Source: Auanema rhodensis
Taxonomy: Eukaryota > Nematoda > Chromadorea > Rhabditida > Rhabditidae
Length of the DNA stretch: 64,000 nt
Reading direction: 5' to 3'
Assembly: GCA_964057225.1 (NCBI GenBank)
Contig: OZ059899.1
Location: 13,180,001 to 13,244,000 of the forward strand
Part shown: piece after piece, positions 1-13,443 of the stretch
Layout of the letters: each line of letters begins with the position of its first letter
Numbering within the stretch: the stretch's first letter is position 1
Position numbers and translations under genes: made by a program
Notes under the pieces: generated by a model
What the model was told of the DNA's origin: nothing
Seen by the model: only the letters and a program-made list of their open reading frames with translations
Database searches by the model: none

Positions 1-40
1 ATTCATTTCTGAAAGTTTGATTGCGAAAGACGGTTGCGAT

Positions 41-134
<94 letters not shown>

Positions 135-142
135 ATTTCTCT
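41..142. repeat. (CT)n dinucleotide tract
   Basis: About 100 bases of near-perfect CT repeat with occasional TTT interruptions on the plus strand. Confidence 0.95.
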
Positions 143-724
143 TCAAACTGTTACTCTCATGTACCTGCTATACGGATTAATTTATATTATAATGCTATAT
201 GTATAATAAAACAAATTATATTCTAGTGTTTCTTTCTTTTATTTTTTTAAATTTTAATTTTATAATCTTGTGAAAGAGCAAAAATCTCTTAGAAATCTGA
301 AACATATACAGAGAATAGTCAATGAGAGGGTAGAGAGGACGAGTGATCGGAGAAGGATCAGGAGGAAGATAACAAGCAAAAGGAAAAGGTAGACATTGAA
401 AGAAGAGCAAAAAAGCGAATGAGGGGGGTAGGACAGAGAGTTCAACTCTCCATGTTCATAAATCGGGCAGACCAGATTCAAATAGAAATTTTTCTTCTTC
501 TTCTTCTTCTTCTTCGAAAAAAAAAGTCTCAATAACATATTGTGACACAAAGTTTTGATGAGAAAGCTTATATTGAAATATAATTATATATATATATAGT
601 AAATGGGATTAGACATAGTTATAAGTGAGAAAAGAAAAAAATATGAACTTGAACCTAAACAAAGAGAATAATTGGTCATTATGAATGGTTAAAAATAAGA
701 AATTTGTAAAAAAGGAAAGATTTA

Positions 725-945
725 GAAGAGAGACAGAGAGGGAGAAGGAGAGAAAGAGAGAGAGAGAGGGGGAGGGAGAAAGAGAGAGAAAGAGAGAGAG
801 GGATGAAGAGGAGGATTTATGAAAAAGCTAAAGATAATTAGGTGCGAGAGAACATGAATCGAAAAAAAAAAAGAAGTAAGAAGGTAAAAAAAATGAAACA
901 AGGGAGAATATGTTTAGAAGAGAGAGAGAGAGAGAGAGAGAGAGA
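725..945. repeat. Interrupted (GA)n tracts
   Basis: Two GA-rich blocks, about 725-805 (interrupted by GGG and AAA) and 918-945 (nearly pure), separated by mixed purine-rich sequence. Confidence 0.85.
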
Positions 946-1667
946 AGGAAATTAACAAGGAAAAAGATAGATACAGTGTGTATAGAAACGTATAATAGAA
1001 AGTATGAATAACAAAATAAATTAAATTTAGAAAAACATAGAATGATATAGATGCATGCATATAGTATTCACCTATACATATAGCAGTTTTTAAGTTTATT
1101 TTTCAAAATTTCTCAGAAATGAAATTACAAACGTTCATTGTTTCCCAGTGATGGTTAAAGAAAAATTTAATGAGTTCGGATATACGTAAATGCTGATTTT
1201 TCAATGTTGGCTATGAAAATAGCTTAATATATAATTCAGACGAATGTCCGGGATTTGCCAATTAGCGAATAAAACTCTCATGAGAGATGTGTACAAAGGA
1301 AAATCGGAGGTCGAATTCGTTTAAAATGGATGATGGCATCTTATTGAACTATATTTCGTTTGACGAGTATCAAAGAGTATAAGCTTAAGCTTTAGAGAGT
1401 TTTTGAACAAAAAAATTGAGAAAGAGAGAGAGAGAGAGAAAGACCCAGCATATGCATGCTCGAAAGAGATTGTTGTTACGAAGAGAAAAGCCATCAAAGA
1501 GAGATTATTTGTAAGTTATAATAAGCTTATTTAACTGTGCTATCATTTGAGATGCACAAAACAACAGAAAATTAGAAAATAACTCAAAATATAGACGTAA
1601 AGAGAAATAATGAGGGTGAGAAACGATATACATATAGAAAGAGAGATAGAACTCTCTGTCAAAAACC

Positions 1668-1670
<3 letters not shown>

Positions 1671-1721
<51 letters not shown>
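1671..1721. repeat. (GA)25 tract
   Basis: About 50 bases of uninterrupted GA on the plus strand. Confidence 0.95.
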
Positions 1722-1723
<2 letters not shown>

Positions 1724-2741
1724 TATCTTTTTTCATTCAAAATTGTTCAGAAAATCATTAAATTCTTCATAATGTTATGATGAAGCTCTGATTTTACATT
1801 GTAATAGCAGTAGATAAGTGATTAAAATTTTTGTGAAAGAAGAACACGAGCATTAATCAAAACGACAATTTTAAAATTCTGATAGAACAATAGTAACTTC
1901 AGCGATCATGAGGGCAAGTACGAGGCATAGAGAGAAGAACTATTAGAGAAAGAGAGAATAAGAGAGAGAGAGAGAAAGAGAGAAACAGACAAAGATAGAG
2001 AGAGAGAAAGATAAAGAGGAAGAGAGAGAAAGAAAGTGGAATTTAACTGAAAGTTGAAACAAAGTAAAGTCAATTATAGTTTTTCTTTGAATTGAAATAG
2101 AATAATATAAGACAACTAAACTGAATTCAGAGATCAAATCATGTTTGTCTTCACTGTCCTTAGTATTTTACGTAAAAACATCAGATCATAATCTCATTTT
2201 GAAACATGCAGACTGATCTTAAGCTCAATCATCGTTTTCATTGCTCCAGGATATTGCAGCATCGGTCAACGTGAACGAGATGAGAATCTATGCTTCTATA
2301 TGATATTTCACACATTTCTTGTTCATTTCAATAGTTAACTATATATGAATAGTTAGTGAAATAGTAATAGAACATTAAGTAAAATCTACTACGATTTGTT
2401 TGATATGATGGAAAGAATTTGTGATTGTTTCTATATAATTAAGTTGAAGCTTGAAGCTTAAGTTGGTTGTATATGAAAATATACTGTTAAGTTGTATAGT
2501 TTATATAGTATATAGTATGTTATAAATACAAATAAAATCTTCTTTTTTTTTGATTTTTTAAATATTATTATAATAAAAAAGTAAAAAGAGTTACAATAAT
2601 AGATAGATGGAAATTATAAAATTCAGCGAATCATGCTTATAAATTCAAATAAATTTCATGAGATATGAGTAGCATATAATCAGGAAGTAGACAATATTTT
2701 CAAAGATAAAGAGAGAGAAAGAGAATAAAGGGAAGATAAGT

Positions 2742-2749
2742 AGAGAGGA

Positions 2750-2780
<31 letters not shown>

Positions 2781-2835
2781 GACAGAGAGAGAGACAGAGA
2801 GAGACAGAGAGAGAGAGACAGAGAGAGAGAGAGAA
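2742..2835. repeat. (GA)n tract with regular GACA units
   Basis: GA repeat interrupted at near-regular intervals by C, giving GACAGAGAGA-type higher-order units across about 2785-2825. The pattern suggests the interruption spread by slippage within the array. Confidence 0.9.
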
Positions 2836-3626
2836 ATTGACCAACCAACCATTCTTCATGTTGCAATCAGTGAAAATGAATCTCTTCAGTTTTCACGTAA
2901 AGTAGTGGTTTTTCATGTGAGATGTCGCAAACACCAAAGTGAGTTGTTCATGTTGGATGTAGTAGTCGGTCAGAAATAAATGTAAATTTATGTTTTGAAA
3001 TTAAATATTTTTATTTTCAATTTTCTTTGTTTTTTTAAAGATAAAATGAAGATTTTAAATGAAAAAGCAGAATACGATTGATAAAATACGGAGATGAAGC
3101 AGAAGCAGAAGCAGAAGACAACGTTGAAGAAGAGTATGGGTGAAGGGGTAGTAGAGAGGAAGTAGCAGAAGACCATGAAGATAAAGATGAATCAAAGATA
3201 GAAAATCATTAAAATAAAAGGAAACAAATGAGAAAAAGTGAAGAAGAAAAAACGATGAGAAAGAATTAATAGAAATTTCAACGAATGCGCAACAAATGGC
3301 AGAATCTGCATTTTCTTCAGATTTTTCACGATAATGTTCAGAATTCTCAAGACATCATAGATCTAGGGAACCAGCTGACCATGTTATATAACAGATTATT
3401 TCCGTTTCACTACATAACGTTAAAGAATGGTGAAATAAATAAAAAATGGATGAAGTTTTAAGAAAAAAATTTTTTTAATAATAATTAAAAAAAATTTTTC
3501 AATTTTTTTTTAAAAATATAAATAAATATTTAAAAAAGAATTATTATTTTTATTTTAAATTACATCATAAACATTATTATTATTATTATTAATTTCAGCA
3601 TTACTTCTACATATCAGAGTTTTCAA

Positions 3627-6243
3627 TTAGACTTTACTCGCTAAGCTTTGTTGCTGCTGCTGTTGCTGTTGCTGCTGCTGTCCATTAAACTCCTTTTCAT
3701 CTGAAACTTTGTTCAAAATTAAATATTCTGAAGTATTATTGTTCAGAATGTTCTTAATGATTCGATGCTTTATTCAGCAATGTCTCAGCAGCAACTCTAA
3801 CTTACCTCGAAAGCGGACGCTTGACATGGGCCGGCTTGATGGCAACGTTGGAGATTTTACAATCTGATAAAAACAAATTATTTTTCTCGTTATTTCTCTT
3901 TAAATTTGAATAATTTGAACATATATATATAGTTATAATAGTTAGTAAAATATTAATAAACATGTAGTATATTACCGCTGGAAAAACAGTCTGAATTCGA
4001 GACGTAGATCGCGATACTGAACGACTCCCCTCACTAAAATGAGCAAACAATAAGTTTTTTAGTTTTGTCTTCATATAACTATCATTAGAAATGAAATAAT
4101 TAGAATATATATTAATAACTATACTAATTATATAGAAATAATATACTTCATATAGTTATAATAATTATATTTTTAAATTTGAAGAAGCATACATAGCCAT
4201 AAGTTCGAGCTTTTCCTTTTTTCGTAGAATGAATTCACGTTGACGTCGTTTACCATCCATATAGCACCTGAAATCCAAGAAAAAACATCAAGTTCTAATA
4301 GAATAAGATATAAAGAGATATATGTGTATAGTATAAAATATAATTTATACCATATAAATATAAATGTTATAGCTAAGATAATAGCTACTGTTGATAGTAT
4401 TCCAGTCATCCATTTCAATGCTATTTCTTCACTTCGTTCTACAATATTATTATTATTATTATTTATACTATATATGTATAGTTAAGTTTAAATGTATAGT
4501 TTAAATTTTAGAATATTTAAAATTCCAAACCTCGACACCATGGCCACCATCCTGGTGTCCAAGAGCCATTTATACATGTCCTAAATTCAAACGATTTTCA
4601 ATTCAATTTCACTGAACACTTGATGGCATTTCTTCAAAATTCAAACCTTTGCTGATCACCATGCAGAAAATATTCTGGTTTGCAAGTAAATGTAACAGTT
4701 ATTCCATGTAAATAGTTATTTCCCATCGGATATTTGATAACTCCTCGATTTTTCGTTAAAGGACCACATGATTGGACTAGAAAATGAAATAATTATATTG
4801 TGATGAGATGATTAGCAGCAATAGCTCTATAAACACAGAACTATATCAATTCTTGAATCTCATGAGAGATATTCTTCTGATTTGCTTTGCATAGGGGGGG
4901 GGGGGAGAGGGAGTGTGGAGTGGGCGATGAATAGTAATGATGGCTGTGGTGTGTTGTTGTTCAAGCTTACGTTTTACTTCTCCTTTCGTTTTGCGTGATT
5001 CGAATTTTCGTTCGTAATCCAGCGTGTCTAAGGCATCTTCACGACGTCCAGTCATCATGAAATCAAATTCACAGGCTGGAACACCTTGGCACATCACCTA
5101 GAAGTAGTTGAGAAGTAACTGATGTATATCTATATACCTACCTTAACTTCTTCTCGACTGAATACTAAACTTTCCCATGTGCTATAGTTGGAATGGGTCC
5201 AAGGATCAAATACAGGAAGATATCGTGGATCAGCGAAGCTAGAATATCAGATAAATGCTTGAATATAAAGATTCGTCTTATCATCTTACCTTAAAGGATC
5301 ATTTATTGGCTTATGCTCAGATTGAAAAAGGGATGGAATGTGAAGGTTACGATCTAATCTCCCTGTAAATTATTAGAAAATTGAGCAGAAGCCGTGATTG
5401 TGATTCCTTTAAATCTTACATCGTTCACCAAACTCAAAATACACATTTCGTGAATCCATCTCTGATTGTGGATATAGCGATCGAATTTCCATACAATCGG
5501 GAGTTGTTAGATCATCCCAAGGATCTCCATTATAGGTTCCTAAACATCAGATGGTTATCAGATAAGCGCTAATACACCAGTTAATCTTTTGGATTAACGT
5601 ATCCTAACCTAATAATCCAATTGTTCGGAAATGTGTGGCACATTTACCAAAGCCATTTGCATGAAGAGGACGTTCAGTAGTTGTTTGCCAAAAGAATGGA
5701 GTATCTTGAGGTGGATCCCATGCTCTCTGAATCTCATTATATCTCAGATTACTGTAATGCTGAATCAAACCACATCCGTCTCATTGTATGAAGATGGTAA
5801 GCTGAGCATAAGGTTAAGTAAGCCTCGACTTTCTTCAATTCGCAAGCCAACTCCCGTAGAAAACATGATTTCTATTTCAGATTGATTCATATTTCTTGGA
5901 GGAGATCTGATTGTGACACCTAGAGAAGGAAAAAGATATAGAAGACAGTTGAATTCTGTTTTTTGTTCACAAACCATTGAAGTTTTGAACTTTTTTCCAT
6001 GGCATATCAAAGAATATTCGGATTCCATCAACATAAATATCTGTTTTGTATCTCCATCGACGATGATCTTTACGAGCAAATACCTCAAAATTTTTATTTT
6101 TTTTCTTAAAATCAACAACTTTGACCAACTTGAACAACAGCTGATTGGTTATCACGTGCAGCAACTCCGGTAATAATTGTTGATCGAACTTTCTCTTCCC
6201 CTACAACATCATAACTTACACATGCTATCTCTTTCTTTTTCTC

Positions 6244-6297
<54 letters not shown>

Positions 6298-8564
6298 CTT
6301 CTCGTTGTTACTCACAAATTGTTTCTGCCGGCTGTTCCATTCGTGCTTGAACCATCAGGTTATGCCTTGGTGACTTCATCATAGCTAAAACGTAATATCC
6401 TTTTCCATGAAATGAGTAGCGTGCTCCATCAAATGTCACAAAATGATTTTCACCATACACATATCCTGAATATGCTTCATCGTGTACATACAACAATCTC
6501 ATCTTGAGGTACCGATTGATGGTGGCTGATACTCCTGACAAGTTGATGTCTGACGACGCCAGAAGTAAAATTCACAATGTCCAGCCCATTTACAACAGAA
6601 TTCATATGGCAATAGATCATTATAGAAGTTTGATAATGACGGTACATAAGGCGGCCGCTTATACGGTAATGCGCCAAACGGATGAGCTCTGAATGAGAGA
6701 AGCAGACTTAGATGGATTAGGTTCAATACAAAGATCTCTAATGGGAATGTGATTCATACATGTATGTACTACTTGTCCTTTTCAATTATCTTACCTGTAC
6801 GGCACTCCTGCTGAGAAGAAGCGTAGATACTGATCATTATACTCGAAATCGTCACTGAACATAAGCCAGCCTTCATAGTCATAGCAACAGGTCTGTCCGG
6901 AGCCCGTCCATCTAAACATGTGAGATGCAAAAAACTTATGGAATTATGATGATTATGAAACATACACACTGGCTGATGATAGAATACAATGCTGAGCACC
7001 CTGATTGTAGTGACAAGTGTGATCTCCGAACATATCACAATCTGGTAAAGCTGTAAATCGTCCAAAATCGAGTAATGCTTGATCCAATGTACATGGACAT
7101 GGAACTGAAATGTTTAATATGCATCTATATTTGCAACTTGAGCAAAGCTTTACTTTTAGGTTCAAGTTCCATGACGAAGTTCTCTCTACGTCCATCATAG
7201 TCAAACCAATGTTGACACATCTACAATGATTCCAACTACCGTAATACTCAAAACTTGTGTATATCTCACCGTTAATGCCCAAAGCTTTCCATATTCATAT
7301 TGCCATTTACGATGAAAGAACCAACCAAAAGGAATAGGTGATGACCAATGAATTCTAAGATTATTTCCTTCAGAGGAGAACCAAGTTCAAGTTTAATGAT
7401 CTATACCTGTCTCCTCGATCATCAAGCCAAGCATCAGTGGCTCTAACTTGAATCACCCCACCATGATAGAACCTCCAAGCATCTAGGTCCCCTTCCAAAT
7501 CAAACTGAAGAATATCATAATGTTGTAAACAAACTTGGAAAAACTCTAATTACCTGTAATGTATTGGGAGAAAATGATAAGATTCCATTATTAGGATGAC
7601 GTCTAGCTAGATATCCAATCTATAATGAATGAGCATCAACTGAATATAGTAGAAGTAGTAGTTAAAACCTGTTTGAATGAATGACCTTCTGTATCTTCCC
7701 AATATCCCCATAAAGCTATATCAACAGCTGTATTAGGATTTGCCGTAATATTCTCCCATTCCCATGATAACGTTAAATTCTTCAAAATAATTATCAAATA
7801 TTTGAATGAAATATCTTATCTAACCTGTGGATCAAAGAAATGCCAATTATTCATTGGCTCTCTTGGATCATTTATAAGATTAACACGACGACGTGATAAT
7901 CCAGGTTGTACTAGAGTATTTAGAATATTAGCATATTCGAGCATTAATGTTTCAACTTACTTATATAAAACTTTGTCCACCATGGATAATTCTTTCCACC
8001 ATCAACAGACATCTTTAGATCTATTAAGCCTATTTTGAAAACGCTATTAACAGGTATAACACATCGAGCTATAACCATATCTAACTATAAATATTTTATA
8101 ATTTAAATATTCAATTTTTTAGTTTACTCGTTCACAATCTAATGTTATTTCATCAAATTGAAGCTTTATGATGTCTGTTGGTCGTAGACATGGACCAGAA
8201 ATATTTAAAGCAAATCCACCAAGCATATTACCGTACTGTTGAGAAGTTTCTAATGTTCCTTAAATGTAAATACATAGTATATTAGTTCATTCACATATAG
8301 TTAGCTTTCAATCATCAAATGTATTCAGAATATACCTCGACTGTCGTTGTTGCATCCGCCGTATTGAATTTGCTCATCGACACGAGCAAGCCATCTTCCA
8401 GCAATTTGAGTTGATCCAAATCTCACCAGCTTATATGAATCACCTTCTGCTGAGAACGGAAGAGAATAGAAACCAGTGCCATTTCCTCCGTTGAATCCAA
8501 CCTACAGGATTATGTGAAAAATAGTTGATTACCCTTCCTATCCCTCTCTCTCTCTCTCTTTTTT

Positions 8565-8635
<71 letters not shown>

Positions 8636-10175
8636 CAATTTCATACCAGAGCGCTCTGCTTTCCTCCTCGACCTCGCGTTAATGCACCACTCTGAGATGA
8701 TGATGTCCAGTTAATATTAGCATAGTTAAACATGCAGTATGTACGAATTTCATCAGTTGCTAGAACCATTTGATATGTGTTTTGCTGAAAAGAAAGCAAT
8801 GCTTCAGCTTTCAAACGATGTGCATAAGGATTACCCATCGTTTCGCCTGCTCATACTTGCTCATATCCGTTATTTTCGGAGCTCCACCATAGCTCATACG
8901 TTCCCAAGTTACAATCAAAGCATAATCAGCTTTCCAACCTCGTGCTCCAACCATTGAATGACGTACATCTCTGTTAGAAAATACTGTCTGTCATCCATTA
9001 GATTATTGAATTTCCAACTAAAAACCTTGTAATACGATCTAACATTTCCGGATCTTCTAATCGTCCTTGTTGTGTTTTTAACTGTCTACCTCGGTACGTT
9101 CGATAAAACCTATGAAAGAGATGAGAAGAATAGAGAGAAATTGGATAGAAAACCTAGGATCGTCATAACTGTATACTCCAAGTGGTTGTTGTAAGCTCGG
9201 CTCACGACTCTCATCAACAAAATCTGTTTGAAGATTATTATATCCGATAAGGTTTGTTGGTCTACAAATTAAAAATATGCTAATTTCTGAGTTATAACAT
9301 GAGAAAACCTTTCAATAACTCGAAACCAAACATTACTAATACGTGTATCTCCAACATGTTGCATCTGTTGTTCGGCCATAAATACCTAAAGGAAAGGAAG
9401 TTTTCGGAATAATAGCTTTGAAACAAGAGATCAAAGCTGTACAACTTACAGCTACTAAGCTAGGATCCGGCTTTTTCGGCCAATGAGGATTTGGAAATGT
9501 GTATGGTGGTTGAATGAACCATGGATATGAGAAAGCTACAAATCCTTCTTGAAAAATCTGAAATATAAGTAATATAAATACAGTAACTATATGCATATTA
9601 TTCATACAAATGTATAATTAAATCGAAAACCATAGTATGGTAGAAAGAATTCCAAATCAATTTGCTTATCCATCCATGGTCTATGTGATAATTCATCATC
9701 AAAGTATCGTTCACCAAAAGGATACAGATGCCACCAGCCTGAACATACAAATAAAGTTGGAACATCAAGCTTTATGTTTTTCTTTTGAACCTTCTTCTGT
9801 ACGTCGATCAATCTTTGTCCAATCAAGTTCACGTAGATTCTGATGAGTTATACGAGGTGATTGATTCGATGAGATAGCAAAAATATCTTTCGAAGCATGA
9901 ACACCTTAAGAAATTTCATAAAAAGGAGAATAAGCTTAGCTAACAAACCAGGTTGTTGCACATTCGTTACAGTATTCAAGAAAAATAGTTGACTACTTGT
10001 TAAAGGTTCAATAGCTTTTGGAGGAAGTGCTGAATTCTTATTGCTCAATGAGCCAGCAAGCTGAGCATTACATAATGAATATGATACATATACAAACTGT
10101 ATAAGGTTTATTGATAAAAATCTGAAAAACAAAAAAAAAGAAATGACAAGTTGGATGGAAATAAGCTTACCGCAT
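3627..10175 (-). CDS. Mesh/SUSD2-type NIDO-AMOP-VWD-sushi membrane protein
   Basis: A many-exon gene for a large type I membrane protein; this architecture in animals belongs to the septate/apical junction protein Mesh and vertebrate SUSD2. The start ATG (10173-10175) is followed by a split codon and a signal peptide, [20 protein letters not shown]. In order on the minus strand: a NIDO-like region (about 9830-8640, with [12 protein letters not shown] and [13 protein letters not shown]); a linker; an AMOP domain (about 7270-6790, with [33 protein letters not shown] and [14 protein letters not shown]); a VWD domain (about 6500-5760, with [18 protein letters not shown] and PPRNMNQSE); a sushi module (about 4780-4540, CGPLTKNRG to WWPWC); one membrane span (about 4420-4340, [15 protein letters not shown]). 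The short cytoplasmic tail is Ser/Arg-rich and ends in a glutamine run before TAA. Nearly all introns are 40-60 bases; two carry CT repeats. Length is roughly that of Mesh (my estimate, exons not all resolved). The C. elegans counterpart is probably K03H1.5 (from memory). Confidence 0.9.
6241..6300. repeat. Intronic (CT)n tract
   Basis: CT repeat inside an intron of the mesh-like gene, between the two exons that encode the VWD domain; it reads GA on the coding strand. Confidence 0.9.
8541..8640. repeat. Intronic (CT)n tract
   Basis: About 100 bases of CT repeat with T-run interruptions in an intron just downstream (in coding sense) of the exon that begins at 8838 and carries NIDO-region sequence. 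Confidence 0.9.
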
Positions 10176-10382
10176 GGCATTCCTCTCACCGTACTATGTG
10201 ACAAGATAGTATTGAACTAGATAGATAGCTAAATAGAAAAGAAGCCAAAACATCAAAAGAAGATTCATCTATTGAAAATAGTTTTGTTATTAAGTTGTAT
10301 TTTGATATTAATACTTTAATTACGTGATGAAGAGGTCATGAAAATCTTTTGAACAACTCACAGAATCAATGTAAAAGGTCAA

Positions 10383-10424
10383 AAGGAGAGAGAGAGAGAG
10401 AAAGAGAGGGAGAGAGAGAGAGAC
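10383..10424. repeat. (GA)n tract
   Basis: About 40 bases of interrupted GA roughly 210 bases upstream of the mesh-like gene's start codon. Confidence 0.85.
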
Positions 10425-10485
10425 AGTTCATGAGCATTATAATCTATTAGAAGAACAAAACGATATAGTATTGAATAGAACTATT

Positions 10486-10597
10486 CACGTGGGTTGTGTT
10501 GATGACCATACGTGAACTCTTACTCTTCTCAGACGGATATCCGAATGTGTGACGTACGTGAACTTACTGATCACGTGAAGATGTATTAGCATACGTG
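10486..10597. promoter_or_regulatory. Cluster of five ACGTG sites upstream of the mesh-like gene
   Basis: Five ACGTG cores lie at 10487, 10510, 10556, 10573 and 10593. Two are full CACGTG E-boxes (10486-10491 and 10572-10577), and three have the form TACGTGA. They sit 310-420 bases upstream of the minus-strand ATG at 10175. CACGTG/ACGTG cores are known targets of bHLH factors (HLH-30/TFEB, MAX-type) and of HIF. The density is seen directly; regulation of this gene is inferred. Confidence 0.45.
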
Positions 10598-11153
10598 AGT
10601 TTCATTTGACAGATGAAGATGCATATAACTGGTTGCATATATACAATTTATTTTAATTATATACTATACATATACTATATATAGATCATAATTGAATGCA
10701 AGTTACAACTGATTGCCCAATGAATAATTTCAGAAAATGGTTGTTTCTTCAAAAACATTTACAACCTTTTGCGAATTTTTATTATAAACTTTACTATATT
10801 ATGTTTTTTATAACTCTATATGTTATTACTTGAAAATCATTAAACTTGGAAAAAAAATTTAAAAAATGATTTGAAACTGAATAATCAGGAAAAAACGTTT
10901 GAAAATGTTTATTGAAATCTCTATTAGGTATTGCAAACTGTCACATCATGTTGCCTATGTTAAGCCATATCAGATTGCTGTCTCGCATCTATTCGTTGAA
11001 ACTGAGTTTGATGATTTATGATAAAATCATATTTTTAATGAAATTGAAAAGTATTTCATCTACGACGTTACTTTGTGATTTCAAGTTATAACATTAAAAT
11101 TTAAGCATTGCACCAAGCTCGAGGCACCGATGCTTACTATGCAAAACAGATAT

Positions 11154-11157
<4 letters not shown>

Positions 11158-11218
<61 letters not shown>

Positions 11219-11223
11219 AGAGA
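11158..11223. repeat. (GA)n tract
   Basis: About 65 bases of nearly uninterrupted GA on the plus strand. Confidence 0.95.
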
Positions 11224-11973
11224 TTAAGTCTATTAACATTTCCGGTTGACTGTTGTTGTCTAATCTACAATATCACCCTTGCACAACCTAATTAGGATAT
11301 CATATGCAAACTGCACGGACAGACCAACTTGAAACTTTGGATTTGAAAGCCGGCTTAGTTCCTTCTCTTAATTTTTATTCAACATCTTTTACTATTCGAA
11401 TAATATATTGATATAATACTAATTATTATAGATCAAACCATACAGAGAAAATGCTTACATAAAAGCTTTCAAGCTTATCAGTCGCTCATAAGCCATATAT
11501 AACTGATGATGCTTGAATTAGTTCATGCTTCATAATAATTTTATACTTCTGGCCGTGTGAATGTCCGATTCTTCAGATTCTAACAATATTCGCATGTGAA
11601 AATACAAAAACAAATGTATTGTTGATAGTATTGTAGTGATTATGAGAAATAAATTGTATTAATATGAAGCTATATGCATGATGCTACTATCATTTAACGA
11701 TCCAGGTATCCAGGTATTAAGAAATTAGATTTAGAAAATAATAATTATATTTGTTATAATTCAAAAACAAATATATGCTATGTGAATGATTATAATGAAA
11801 ATGATCAAAAATTTGTAAATATAGCCACATTACATGATATTACGTTTAAGAGAGCTTTCTCGCTCTCTCTCTCTTTTTCTCTATCCTCTCTATCTCTCTC
11901 TAGATATACATATGTATATTATTTTTAAAACAAAAATACGTTGTTGCATCATATTAAAATTAATAAAAATTTC

Positions 11974-12055
11974 TGATGAGAGTGGGATTCGAACCCACGC
12001 CTCCGAAGAGACTGTTGCCTTAAACCAGCGCCTTAGACCGCTCGGCCATCTCACC
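11974..12055 (-). tRNA. tRNA-Leu (anticodon AAG)
   Basis: 82-base cloverleaf read on the minus strand. The acceptor stem GGTGAGA pairs with TCTCATC (one G-U). The D arm is GGCCGAGCGGTCTAAGGC. The anticodon loop TTAAGGC gives AAG, decoding CUU. There is a long variable arm (GTCTCTTCGGAGGC), as in leucine tRNAs, and a T arm with GGTTCGAATCC. The discriminator base is A. One anticodon-stem pair is G-A (CTGGT against AACAG). No intron is seen. Confidence 0.95.
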
Positions 12056-13399
12056 ACACGTACCAAGGGTCTACAATCCTTCTCTCATATCTTTTAGTTA
12101 GTCGTAAACTTAGCTGATACTGTTCGTCTTTATTTCTGAGGTAAAACACACAGAAAATATTGCGTTTTCTCCAACAAAATTCTATAATTCACATAATTAA
12201 TTAGATCAAATAATCTTTGTTGATTCGTAGCCTGGTAGCTAGAACTATAACACTACTTGGACATCACATGAGCTAACCTATCTCGCTCAATCACATATCA
12301 ATTATTTTGGAAAAGACTTGTACAAGTTTTTTTTTGTCAGATATGCAAGCTGTCGTATGTTGGCTGGCTATGCCGAATGTGCTTTCAGCTAGAGATTAGC
12401 CTCATTAGAAGCATTTTTCCATATTTGACAGCCGTCTATCCGAATAAGAATTGTCTGAATACGAGTAAGTTGTTCAAATTTTGTTGAAGAAAATCATTTG
12501 TGTCAAATAATTCTTTAGTTTTAAGTTATTTTATTTTTAAAACATACAGCATGACTATGTTAAGCTTTTCCAAGTTTAATCACTTATATATCTCATTAAT
12601 ACCATGATGTTTATTCAATATAGTTCTATGTAAACTAAGATGCAAAGGTGGTAAATATGAAACAATGAAGGAGAAATGCTTGATGAGGCATAAAAGCCGT
12701 CGATTACATACTTTGCTTACCTAGGTTCTCAATCTTCTCATATCCTCCCACCAGCACCCCTCTGCTTCACTTTTCTCTATTTTTCAAATGATGTATGAGA
12801 CCCAATTCAGACATATGAGAGCTGAGCATAAAGAGAAATTATAGAATTTTTCAATTGTTTCATAAGATTCAACATAGAGCTTAGTTCAGTAGTAAAAGAG
12901 AAAAGTGAAGAGCGAAAGAGGGAGAGAGAAAAAGAGAGAGAGAGATAGAGATAGAGAGAGTAGAAGTTTTGGATAAAGGTTAGAGCGTGTAAGCTTGACC
13001 ATAGTTCTAGCGCTATATCGGCATTCTTTGTAAATCTGACACCTGAAGACAGAGCTGAATTCATACATTTCACCGAAGCCTACATTTCCGTTTTTTCTAT
13101 TGTTTGTCGTTCTATGGGCAATTAGCATTAACTTCTTCGTTTTCATGCTTACCAGCCTTTTGTTCTTTTCTCGTACTTTTGTCGTTTTGTCACTACCACC
13201 CAAATTTTCAGTCAGAGGCACGAGCACAACAGCCGTGGAGAGATATACATATGTACAAGCATGTAGATGTGTAGCCGTAGCAGCTGCAGAAGGAACTGCT
13301 GTGTCCTCATGCATGTGCATGTCGTCTCTGACTTACTTGTGCTCAAGAGAAGACAATTTTTTGCTTTTTTTTTGTCCCTTCTCCACTCTTTCTCTCATT

Positions 13400-13411
13400 T
13401 CTTTTTCCCTT

Positions 13412-13442
<31 letters not shown>

Positions 13443-13443
13443 A
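13400..13443. repeat. (CT)n tract
   Basis: Short interrupted CT repeat on the plus strand. Confidence 0.8.

Larger units (their letters stand above)
1..3626. other. Gene-free purine-rich flank
   Basis: No coding exon could be supported. The short open frames here are Ser-Leu or Arg-Glu runs produced by CT/GA repeats. The plus strand is AG-rich over most of the stretch, with several separate GA tracts listed on their own. The left end of the mesh-like gene's 3' flank (about 3450-3626) is A/T-rich and includes a TTTATT near 3549 that could serve as the minus-strand polyadenylation signal. Confidence 0.6.

Noticed and set aside
17-226. Open frames of Ser-Leu or Arg-Glu repeats (also at 1543, 2645, 14879, 16809 and elsewhere)
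   Set aside because: They are translations of CT/GA dinucleotide repeats, open in several frames at once, without splice or start context.
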